In this document: positions 1 to 10,900 of the stretch, in pieces | How positions within the stretch are numbered: the stretch's first letter is position 1 | How the letters are laid out: every line of letters begins with the position of its first letter | DNA from: Balanoglossus misakiensis | Lineage: Eukaryota; Hemichordata | Length of the DNA stretch: 64,000 bases | Reading direction: 5' to 3' | NCBI GenBank assembly: GCA_040954595.2 | Contig: CM082577.2 | Span: 12,028,001-12,092,000 of the forward strand | Program-made: the position numbers and the translations under genes | Notes under the pieces: generated by a model | Told to the model about the DNA's origin: nothing | Database searches by the model: none | What the model saw: only the letters and a program-made list of their open reading frames with translations

Positions 1-89
1 GTTTTTGAATTACATTGTATCAGCTGTACATTTATTTTCGGACTGCAATATATCTATATGACGTACAAGATATTGACATTGATTTCCAG

Positions 90-452
90 GTGTCTATTTG
101 CTTATTCGAGTGTACATGTTGCTGGAAAATGAAGAGGAAAGGGAGAAATATGAAGACATCCTGAAGACGAAAGCAAAAAGAGATTTCTTGGAGGAGTTTA
201 AATCAGATGATCTGCACAGAGGTACAAGCTTAACAAAATCTATATGTTGACGCTAGTTAGGCTGTGATCTCTAGTTAGTGTTTCTGTTAAGTTTGAAGGG
301 TACATAGTAAGTCTAATACACGTTAATGTACACAATTGCAATTATCAATATTATTAATGTTGTGTCGCCTATGCATTGTTCGCCTTATACTTGAGTTGAC
401 AGCTTTCTCCTTTCTTGCAGAGTTTCCTCTGGACCCCCTAGTATGGGTTTAA
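90..452 (+). CDS. 3' end of a STAND/TPR gene (paralog of the gene at 4982-13993), partial
   Basis: Two exons are visible: 90-221, after an acceptor ending TTTCCAG and before a GTACAAG donor, and 421-452, after a TTTCTTGCAG acceptor and ending in TAA. Exon 90-221 encodes GVYLLIRVYMLLENEEEREK and continues to an acidic/basic helix ending in DDLHR. The last exon gives EFPLDPLVWV-stop. Both match the last two exons of the downstream gene in length (132 and 32 nt), phase (1/1) and sequence: the downstream copy reads GVYFLIRLYMLLGNDEEKTK and AFPPDPMMWA. Gene order is therefore head-to-tail. The NTPase part lies left of the window. The function is presumed to be that of the complete paralog. Confidence 0.8.
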
Positions 453-569
453 AACGCCAGTATGTAGCGTATTGCCATGGCCATTACCACGCATGTGCGG
501 GATCAGCACTCTATGACGATAACATGGACACATGGCTGCAACGCTTTGTTAGAGACAGTGGAGAGATCT

Positions 570-1445
570 TCCAAGTTATCTCGATATTCAATGCACAGAA
601 AGAGACATCTGGCGAAATAATTATAATTTTAGCGCGCGATATTTTACAGCAGGTGAAAAGAGTACTGTTATACAAATCATATACCACAGGTCAAAGATTT
701 AAATTAAATTTAACGACGCAATATTTTATCTGTTTCCTTGATGTAACGTTTCGTTTCAAGTTATCTCGATATCCAATGCACAGAAAGAGACATAGGGCGA
801 AATAGTTAGAATTTTAGCACGCGATATTTTACAGCCGGTGAAAAGAGTACTGTTATAAAAATCGTATACCACAGGTCAAAGATTTAAATTATATTATACC
901 AGTATATTGATGGTGTAAATCACGCTATTTGATTGGTCGAGACACGACACGTGACCGTGATATATTAGCCATATACCACAGTCATATATCATAGTCAAAG
1001 AAAATGCCTTTTTAAAATGCTTTATGCAAAGTTTCAATATACTGGCATAATATAATAGCAATAAAACACCCCAGCCATGGTATACCACTCGATTTTGACC
1101 AGTTCAACTCCATATACGCACTCGCTATCGCTCGTGCGTATATGTCGTGAACTGCTCAAAATCTCCTGGTATATCATGGCTGGGGGTGTTTTATTGCTTA
1201 ATTAAATTTAACGACGCAATATTTTATATGATTCCTTGATGTAACGTTTCCTTTTCAAGTTATCTCGATATCCAATACACAGAAAGAGACATAGGGCGAA
1301 ATAGTAAGCATTTTAGCGCGCGATATTTTACAGCAGGTGAAAAGAGTACTGTTATAAAAATCGTATACCACAGGTCAAAGATTTAAATTAAATTTAACGA
1401 CGCAATATTTTATCTGTTTCCTTGATGTAAAGATTCGTTTCAAGG
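570..1445. repeat. Tandem repeat, ~187-bp unit, three copies, one interrupted
   Basis: Three near-identical units each run from a TTATCTCGATAT block through an AGAAAGAGACAT block and GCGCGATATTTTACAG to CGACGCAATATTTTAT. Copy 1 is about 570-759 and copy 3 about 1257-1445. Copy 2 (760-1256) is split by the foldback element at 892-1200. I see no coding potential. Confidence 0.8.
892..1200. mobile_element. 309-bp double foldback (MITE-like) insertion with 4-bp target duplication
   Basis: The insertion splits copy 2 of the surrounding tandem repeat. Copies 1 and 3 show the empty site, and comparison gives an ATTA duplication at 88x-891 and 1201-1204. It consists of two inverted repeats back to back. 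In the first, the start TATTATACCAGTATATTGA is matched in reverse at about 1034-1053. In the second (about 1057-1200) the arms carry GCAATAAAACACCCCAGCCA and its complement around a short palindromic centre. There is no ORF, so it would be non-autonomous. Confidence 0.8.
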
Positions 1446-2531
1446 GGTGATGTACAATAATTTCACCGGAGTACCTTTGAAGTATTTTTACTCAATATAT
1501 ATTACAGAAGTGGAACAATGAAATGAAATAGTATTTCTTCGATTTCAATAGTCTCCATGTCTCTTAAGTCTTATAATGAAGATGTCCAAAAAGCAAACGG
1601 TATTTCATAAGCGGCATTTTCAAATACAGTGTATCACCTTCCGGTATATTATGAACGTAGCGACTGCAACAGATTCGCAATGGGGATGTGTATCACTCCT
1701 CGACCAGTGTAACACGGCATTTTATAAGCACATTTCTTACACGCAAGGGACACTGTACCGCGCCAATTTAACTGAATTATTCAAAGAGTTAGTTTAGGTT
1801 GCACTCATAGTGGGATGCACAAACTCTGGCATATTTCAAGTTTTTTCACGTAGATGTATTCTGATATTCCAAAAGGTCAGATTTATCAACAAGAGAGCTT
1901 ACGTTTTCATTGGCCTTTATTTTTGTCTGCTGATGTAGTTAAACATTTTATTTTGTAGGCATTTGCATATCAAAAAAACGGACATTGTTTTGGCAACGCC
2001 ATCATCTTTGATACATCAAACTGCAATAATACAAGTTGAATAAATAACGACTCTGTCATTGACAAAACACGTTGACTTGCTGTGTCGTTATGTATGTATA
2101 TTGCATTTTACTTTTTAAAATTAAACAACTTATTTATTTTGTGTTTGGCTCATTTAGATACTGCACGGTTATTTTCTTTCCTTCTCCCGGCTTCATCGTA
2201 CTTTACCATGAATTAGGCCTATTCGACCAAACTTAAATTTGTGCCAAGCCCAAAATAAGTAATGAAACTGACGTCTCATATAAGTTTCTGCATGCGTATG
2301 GATTGACTTGACTATACGAGCTGCTTGACTCGAACGAATATTTTGTTCGAATCTTCCCGATAGATGTGTCTCAAATAGCGAAATTCTTCTTGAAAACCAT
2401 ACACTGGACACAAATACACGACCGGCCTGTGATTTACGTGGCAGTAGTAAAGTTCCTTAATCGCCATTGAGTGCAAATGAATAGGGTACACACACTTTAC
2501 AAATTGCTCAAACTAGACCAGTTATTCACTC

Positions 2532-2830
2532 GTAAAGCGCGTAGCTCGTCTCACACGCATGTTCCAACTGTAGCCGCTGGTTACAGACGTTTAGTGAACA
2601 GTCAATCCCATAAGACAGTACTCACACAAGAAGGCGGCGACCATAATCTGTGTCGGAGTTCGGGAAAAGACACTAGCTTGGGTGCAAAGGAGGGACAAAA
2701 CCAGAATCTACTTATACGGTGCTCATGAAATATGGAAGGAAGCGAAGGCAGTCCACTATTTGAATGCATCGAATGGAAAATTTGCTGGGAAGTTACGCGC
2801 ATGCTCGTGAGACGAGCTACGCGCCTTAAG
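2532..2830. mobile_element. Foldback element with ~30-bp inverted ends
   Basis: The left arm at 2532-2561 contains GCGCGTAGCTCGTCTCAC and the right arm at about 2799-2830 contains its reverse complement. The ~240 bp between them has no convincing gene. The size and structure fit a MITE or foldback transposon. Confidence 0.65.
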
Positions 2831-3498
2831 TCAAATTTTGTCCATTCACGTACATGACTGCATATAGTCAGTGTTGCATACAGTTTTGGACCACATGGGC
2901 CTTTTATTCTCAGAGCGTGGATTCATTTCACGTTGATAGGATAATTGCTGTCAATGCACACTGCTGTGGCAACGTTTTTTTTGTTTTCAAATGAAACAGA
3001 CTTTTTGGTACAAGTAGTTCGTTTCGTCTAAATATCACACACAAAATCGCCACTTTTCATACAGCAAATTTCCTACTTTTTTATCTAGGTTATGCACGTA
3101 CTGACATTATGTTTCACGGTGAGTGATTTTATGCAAGTATCCCGTGTATTCTTAATATCACAGAAAGAGAGACTTTGACCCTTTAGTGGGCAAGAATTTC
3201 ATCTCGGGGAAACACATGTAGCATGTCCATACAATACAGCGCCCACAGTGGACAACTAACGCGGAAGCTACCCCTGACTTTGTCCGTTGCGCGTAGTATG
3301 GCGAGGTGAGCATCAGGCGGTCGTGTTAGGTCGTTGTCTACCATTGGTAATCCCAAACTGAAAGTCGGTGAGTACAATCAGCTGTCCCCGTTCGTTCATT
3401 TTGTCGAAGGCACATGTCACGACTAACAATGACGTGATTCTTTCTTGCGTAGAACGTACATGTATCCGTTAAATCATACTTTCAGTTTGCTTTCATGT

Positions 3499-3519
3499 CA
3501 CACACACACACACACACAC
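3499..3519. repeat. (CA)n microsatellite
   Basis: About ten CA dinucleotides in a row in intergenic DNA. Confidence 0.9.
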
Positions 3520-3628
3520 CTCCATTGAAGACTGCTGACGGAGGTTTAAATCAACCAATACTGTAAACCCTTAAGTGTCAGTTATGCATTATTAGGACAA
3601 TACTCAGGTAATGTCACCGAATATATAG

Positions 3629-3705
3629 CCTAGTACCTACCCGTATTTTGTCCGCTTTGCTTCCAAAACTAAGCAAAGCGGACAAAATAGTGATAGGTAC
3701 TAGCC
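3629..3705. repeat. Long hairpin with ~33-bp arms
   Basis: The left arm runs from CTAGTACCTA to TTTTGTCCGCTTTGCTT and the right arm reads AAGCAAAGCGGACAAAAT to TAGGTACTAG. An 8-base loop (CCAAAACT) separates them. It would form a strong stem if transcribed. It is probably a small transposon relic. Confidence 0.75.
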
Positions 3706-4576
3706 TACCGAAAATGGGACAGTGTTCGAGTGCACACGGCAGAGGTAAGGTGCGCACTCAACCATGTATACAATACAGCACAAACATGTATAAGATGTAT
3801 CAAGTTTCTCGCAGTAACGAGACATGGAAAGACCATTCGGCAAAATTGAGCCAATCACCTCCTTTCCAAAATCCTTGTGGTTTAAACAGCATATTGACTG
3901 TTTGCAAATTATAATCTGTTAGTATTAAGCTACATTTGTGGCGTACGTGCTCAACTGCCGCAGTCTGTATTAACTCTGGTTTAAGAGGGTCACTAAGTCA
4001 TCGACCGGTCACACGGCGACCGACCAAAGTTCTCCAAAGAATATTGCGTTTGTTTGCGTGTCATCGCTACCAGAGACGGTATCAGGCCACCTCGCTCTAT
4101 TAACATGAATTGACCCAATTAAAAAAGTTGCCTCTGATGCATTTGTCCAGCGCTTTGCGCCAAATCTTCGCTACTCAAATATAGTATGCGCCTCGAGGAC
4201 ATTTCCCTTTCAACGACTTTTCATTAAAAAAATGGTATTTTAAATATTCCTCGCAGAGTTTACGAAGAGATAAGCGGCCATTTTTAGTTTCAAATTTGAG
4301 ACAATTTGGTCCTCTCATTCAAAGTTTTGCAAGGTGACTATACTTCTAAATTTTAAGAGATGATATTCTACAAGGTTTTTCTGATTTTAGAGGCGCGTGC
4401 TATCTGTTGCTCTTCTGCACAATGTTTAGTAAGGTTGATACGCATGCGCATATTTCTGGTAAACAACCGCAGAAAGGAAGGTGACTTGATTTACTGTTTA
4501 ACCGGTTTCCTATACTTTACTTTATCCGTACATGCTGTGTTGGATTGTTACGATATCAACTTGATGCAAAGATAAT

Positions 4577-4613
4577 GAAAGTGAATGAACTGAAGAGAAC
4601 CGAAACTGAAAGT
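4577..4613 (+). promoter_or_regulatory. ISRE/IRF-like elements upstream of the STAND gene
   Basis: GAAACTGAAAGT at 4602-4613 fits the interferon-stimulated response element core (GAAANNGAAA). A weaker GAAAGTGA lies at about 4577. They are ~370-400 bp upstream of the ATG at 4982. Farther down are a CRE-like TGACGTCG and an E-box CACGTG at about 4706-4735. No TATA box is evident. The motif match is direct. IRF binding is inference, since short motifs also occur by chance. Confidence 0.45.
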
Positions 4614-4981
4614 GGAATCGTCTTATATGATAATGGGAACAGCAGAAGCGGGTGTCCGAATTCTGCGAGATAAATTACAAAAGAAGCGGGGAGATAGCGA
4701 GCTGACCCGATTCGTGACGTCGTCATTCCCACGTGTGGTATTTGTCACAGGCCTGATAAGGTTACCTTGAGTGACCCTCAGTTGACCCCTTCAGATATGG
4801 GACACGAGACCAGGCGAAGCTGTATTGGTCGCCAGGTCGCTTGCTGACATTGGCAGATTTGCTTTCATGAATTTGCCATTTTCGGTGCATTCGCACGAGA
4901 ACGTAATCAGTTTTCAAGCTTGTCTTGCAAAAACACTGTTAAAATTGGGCAATTGAAATTGTTATTATTCACACAACAGAC

Positions 4982-7900
4982 ATGGACGAATACACATTGG
5001 TTATAACGTTGGCAGTGATTATTTTTTTCTATTGGTTCTTCAAGACCCAACTCGGTAAGTAGGTGTTGGACATGTAAATATTTTAATATAGTAGTATTAT
5101 ATTACAAAACATAAAGTTTGGGTCCATTTTCATGTTGAATTTTCGATGGGATCGTATCTTAAGCCAAAATGCGGTGCCTGTTTACAGATAGAGTTACACA
5201 ATTTCTATACATTGGAATTGTAGAGACGGGTAATTAGGCGACACCCACTATATGTATTACAATTATTTGTAGATTCCCTTCGCTTGAGTCACATGGAGTG
5301 TGCGGGCGATATCTTCCTTCAAAAAGAGACCATTTGCAGTATTACGAACTCACATTTTTGTACAATTTGAAAGAGTGCAGACTACCACTACATGACTTTG
5401 ATTACCACATTTTCTCTTCCAGGAAATGCTGAGTTGCGTGCAGAAAACAGGGAATTACTGCAGCAACAAGAAAGAAAGCTTGGTAAGCCATGTACATGTT
5501 CGAAGGAAGGTGGCATGTTTTAATGTAGAAATAATGGACGACGCCCTGACCATTAACGTTTGTTTATGGGCGAGTGCGAGGAGAAAGCCAAAAATTCATG
5601 GGCGAGGCGAACTCAAGAAAACCGTCAAAATTTACGAAAATGTCCCACGCAAAAGACTTGGGGCCCCGGAACTTGTGTTACGCAAAATGTTGAATACACA
5701 GAACTGTTTGTTAATATTACTATTCAGATTTACGGGCATGTCAAAAAACATTACTGAGTATTTGTGGTCATTAACGTCGTTCATCTCGACCAATTAAAAT
5801 GCGACGCACAGGTCATGGTAATATGCATACGAGCGACTTTCAGTTTTGCCTTTAAAGTTTTGAGAACCACAATGATCCTCAAGGTCAACCAGGATGAGGA
5901 ATTTGGTCACAGGAGCCGTTGAAACATCCCAACATGTAATCATCCGACAAACGTCAAATTCTCGGATAATAGACCATAGATTAGACTGTACCCCACATAA
6001 ACAGATGAATATTGTCTTTTAATTTCAAAGACTACTGATTGCAAGTATTGACATAATGAAGTGTGTTTTCGGTGCCATTGCTTTATGACGTGACTACAGA
6101 CGCGATACTACAGTGCACAAAAACGAGGGCATGCGCAGTAACACAAGTGCAATTTATAACAAAATGTCATTTCTACAACTTTGCAGATGACTTAAAGAGG
6201 CAAATTGGAGCTGTAGAGAGAAGTAAGTAATCAGCCACTTTATATATTATAATTTCGAAGATTCTTATTGATTGAGTCACTTGTAGTTTATGGACGATAG
6301 ATTCTCCCATGTGCAGTATTGCAAATGTCATTAACAGTTTTTTGTAAAATGTGCAGACTACTAGTATACCGCAATCATTATCACAATTTCCTTTCAGGAA
6401 ATGCTGAGTCACTTGAAAAAGTTGAAGGAACACTCGGTAAGTTTTCATGAATGCTCGCCATTCTTTTGTCAGCATAACTAAGATTAAGGTGGTTTCCTTT
6501 ATTACCACTTTAATGTATTTGCTATAAAGACCTGTTTCACCAAAAGCCTGCAAGGCGCATGACGGATAGGTGGCAGAGTGCCATCTGAGACGAGCAAGCA
6601 TATTCTTGTCAAATATCCCATAATAGTAAATTTTATCTCAATGGAAATATGAATATTTATTACCGGGCACTTTGATCCGTATGTCTTGGGTTGGTTGATA
6701 TATTTTGTAGCCAAATATAGAAGATTTGGGAACCAAGGGAAATCTCATGGTAAAAATTAACGAAGTCTTTACTATAGGTCTTGGGGTAGGGGGTCATTGA
6801 AATCTGTCCTATCACAATCGAAAGTCACTAAAACGATTTGTTGAAACTAGAATAACAAGTGTTTACGAATGTACAAGTAGATGAAAGGTGTGCAATTTTG
6901 TCGCGTGAACGTTACACTCCCGGATAATCTCATTTTACCACGAAAACCTGGAAAATTACTAAAATACTCCTGGAATGTTGAATTTCTGTAGGTGTAAGAA
7001 CCCTAAACATTGTATATGCACAGTGTCATTCAATTACGATACAGGACTTTAATGTATGTGTACCAAAGGAAAGGATCATATCATTAGCATGTTTTTCTTT
7101 ACAGAGGAAATAAAACGGACCGTAGAAGACGTCAATAAGCGAAGTATGTGTTCGGTATTCTCTCTATGGTACTTATAAAAATATTTGCAGACTGCCGCAA
7201 AATTTTTTGTGCATAAAGCAAAAATCGAGCGAGAAAGAAATATGATATATTCTCATAATTATAAAAAAGGAATTTTTTTCTGTCTCACCCATGATATTGT
7301 GTCCCGAAGTGGATGATATTTGTAGCCCAGTAGAATCCAACATTGGATCCTTAGCTTTAGGCCCCAAGAGCTGCCACGTTAGGCTTGTTTTAAGGATAAC
7401 TCTTTAAAATTCAACTCATCCGACAAACGACGCCATTTTGAATTTGTGATGATACACTTCCGCGCGTACTATGAGACGTGTACTCTTGTAAAGGCGGGCT
7501 GAAAAACTATACTTCACCCATTTTAACTTTGACACGTTAAATGGCCCAATCAAGGTTTGAAAGTGATATCATGAAAATAATGCCAACATGACATCAACTA
7601 AGGCATGTATAGGATCCGTTATTAGTGAACCATTTCTCATTTTAAGTAATAACTCACGTGTAAAAACGGAGCCTTCTATTTTGTAGTGAAATCGCATATG
7701 GACAGTAATTGACCTTTCTTTTATCACTTGCAGCAAAGCCAATGATTCTTATACAACCGGAAAAGACCGAGAGTCTATGTCAATCCCCTATACTGGATAA
7801 ACAAGCTTTGAAGCAAGCGTCTGGTAAGATTTCACAATCCCACTTGTCCTAATTAAATGATACGAATTTTGACCAGAAATCATGTAGTTATTTTTGTTTT

Positions 7901-10900
7901 TTTGCAATATGGGGTAAATTTGGTTTTTCGAAAGTCTGATGTCAGCGAAAATGCACGTCACCATGTATAAACAATGATTGTGTACTTCACATGTGTGAGT
8001 GCCCCTGAAATAGCTAGGGCATTAAGAAAATGTATTCATTTTGGGGTGTGGGACTTTGAGAGTATAAGGTTACTAAAACGGTCTGATTTACATACCCCAC
8101 ACTTAAAAAAGGAACAATAAAATTACCTGCGTTCTTTTCCCCAATAGAGAACCGTAGCCTCTTTCTACGAAAAACATGTTTTGTTAAATCTACTTAGGCC
8201 TATGTTATGTACTTATGTTAATATTAGTCAAAAATAACTCCTCTGAAAATGGCCGTAATATTACCAAGGAACAGTGATTATAGTATTATGGTATTTGAGT
8301 TAAATGATTCCACGCAGTGTGCAGTTGGCAGCATATGGTTTCCATTCTGTACCCCAGTATTTAATTACATTGTACACAGACAAAAATGCTTATTTTTGAG
8401 TGTCCATGGATTGGCGTTTAAAAATCATATGACTTCTCTGTAAACAAGTGCCTTACTATTGTTACTCTTCTTGTTTGAATTCATTCAGATCTACTGGAAT
8501 ACATGCGAGCTCCAAATCCTCTGTTCATTGGCTATGAACAGCGACTGGAAGATATTTACCAATCCTACGTAGAACATCAACCTGCAGAAGCAGATGCCAA
8601 TCCGACGTTAAGGAGTAGCGTTATTCATGTAAGTTATACATATATACGTGCGCTCCTGTAAGGTATTGTGGGCCTCAAAAATCAAAGCTATCAATTGTTT
8701 CTCATATTAAGATCAGTGTAACATTTGATTATTCTCTTAAAATTGAGAAAACAAAGTGGGGACACCGCGCAAAAAAAAATAGTGACAGAGAAAATTGTTT
8801 CAAATTTTACAATAAAAATGGCCACCACTCTCTATATTGAGATGTTGGAGAATATTTGAAGTAGTGATGATTATGAAAACAAGAATGAAGGTGAACCTAT
8901 GTATTCTTCTTTTTGTTCAATAGACCCCTCACATTTTTTTATGTGAAAGAATTGAGGGGTTTGAAAGACAGCAATTACTTTTGAAAATGTTTTCCCATTA
9001 AGGCGCGCACTACCTTGACAGATCAATTTCTGGGATTCAATAGATTTACATTTTACACAATTGCCATTTCTGTTAATTAAATGGACGAGGAAACGAGTGC
9101 ATAGAATGAAAGATGCGAAATGCAATGTATATGTAAAATTCAGAATCTTCGTGATGAAAATATAATGGTGGTCAAAAGTGGAAAGTAGTACAATTCATTG
9201 ATAGTTTCCTGTACTTGTGAAGAAACGGCGAGCAAACATACACAACAGAGAGTCTAATAACTGAAACGTTATTTTTTTATTTGTAGGTGATAAATGGCCT
9301 GGCCGGTTGCGGGAAGTCAGAAATTGCTATACAGTACATCAGGAAATATTTTAAAATCTATACAAGTGGTGTGTTGTGGATACCCGCGGGTTCCCCTGCG
9401 ACCTTGGACTACGTATTTAAACGGACGGTACGTTTTATGTGTCCTGTCCCGTAATTTGTAGTCACAGTGTATACCAATCGTGATATCCACAAAAATCTAG
9501 GGGTTTGTAAAAAAATCCCAGACGTACTTTGTATGACAGTTGCGACCTTGAATGATGATTATTTTGCCTACTGTTACGTCACCGGTCATTCGGTCTCTAC
9601 AAATAAGTAACAGCCACGTGTGACTATTTTATAGGCGGAAAAGCTGAACCTCTTCGGGGAGAAGAAAGATGTGCGCCCTGACGTCACAAAGAAAGCCGTC
9701 ACAGACTGGTTGACGGAGAAGTCGAACTGGCTGTTGGTCTTGGATAATGCTGATCTGTCTGGCAACGTCTTCGATTATTTCCCCAATTTCCCTAACGGAG
9801 GTCACATCATCATCACGTCACGCGATACGTCATATGCAACGTCAATCCTATATCCCGTAGTGAAGAAGAAATTCCATATCAAACCTCTCAAACAAGACGA
9901 GGCCATGGTCTTACTGGTCCGCTATGTCGACGATCAACCAAACGGGGAACCCATGACCGTCACAGCTGCTAAAGACATGATCCAGAAGATGGCAGAGCAG
10001 AATCCAGCCAACCTCGAAGCACTTCAGTGGCTTGCTGGTCCCGATGGCCTTGATGGTCTACCACTCGCGCTCATTGCCGCTGCAAAGTACATGAATGAAA
10101 ACAAGACGTCGTTTTCTGGATACAAGCAACTGTCGATAAATTGTATTGACAAGGAACTGTTTCCCACCGCTGAAGATGATCCACTGAGGGCCTTTTTAAA
10201 GAGCTGCTACTTGGACAAGTATCACGAAAACATACGCGAGAGGACGCACAACTCCCTCACGGCATTCTTGGAGTTGACCAAATCTGACCTGACTTCTTCC
10301 CCGATAGAAATGACAGAGACCGACGCTGACCGGTTCCTGGAGGAAAGAGACCGCGAGGTGTTCATCAACAAATGGATGTACAAACGAAAGAGTGTCCTGG
10401 CCACGTGGAGCTTAACATTCCGACATCTGACGGTCACACAGCAAGGCAGAGCCGCCCTGGAGCTCCTTCAGATGTGCGTGTTTCTGGAACCCACTGTTTC
10501 AGAGCAACTTATCATCCAAGGGGTCGAAAGCATCAGCCTGAGTGACCTTCAAGCGGCCTTGAAGGACAAAGTGAAGGGCCTGAGAGCAGACGAAAAAAGT
10601 GACCAGATTCAGCGCAACCTCAACACAGTTCTGAAGGAGCTACGAAGGCACAGCCTGGTCGACACCAACGAAACAAACATCGGTCGAGCAAAGCTTGGTC
10701 ACTGGGTAAAGCGAAATTTCACCATTCACAGGGTTATGAGGAAGGCTGTCAAAGCAGATCTCTCTGAAGACACATATAGTGAAAAGTACATCGCGGCTAT
10801 ATCCGGTACAATATCGTTCCTGGTTTCAATCTTCCCCACGTATGAACAGGTCTACAGAAGATTTACTGGTCCCTATGAGGCCATCTCCGAAGAAGAAGAA

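Larger units (their letters stand above)
453..4569. other. Intergenic stretch between the tandem STAND genes
   Basis: Apart from the listed repeats at 570-1445, 892-1200, 2532-2830, 3499-3519 and 3629-3705, I see no supported gene here. The short open frames lack splice context, domains or coding-like composition. Confidence 0.6.

Noticed and set aside
5426-5797. 123-codon + ORF
   Set aside because: Only its start overlaps exon 5423-5482. The rest runs past the GTAAGC donor into the intron.
8249-9125. ORFs at 8249-8443 (+) and 8871-9125 (-)
   Set aside because: Both lie in introns of the STAND gene with no splice or domain support.
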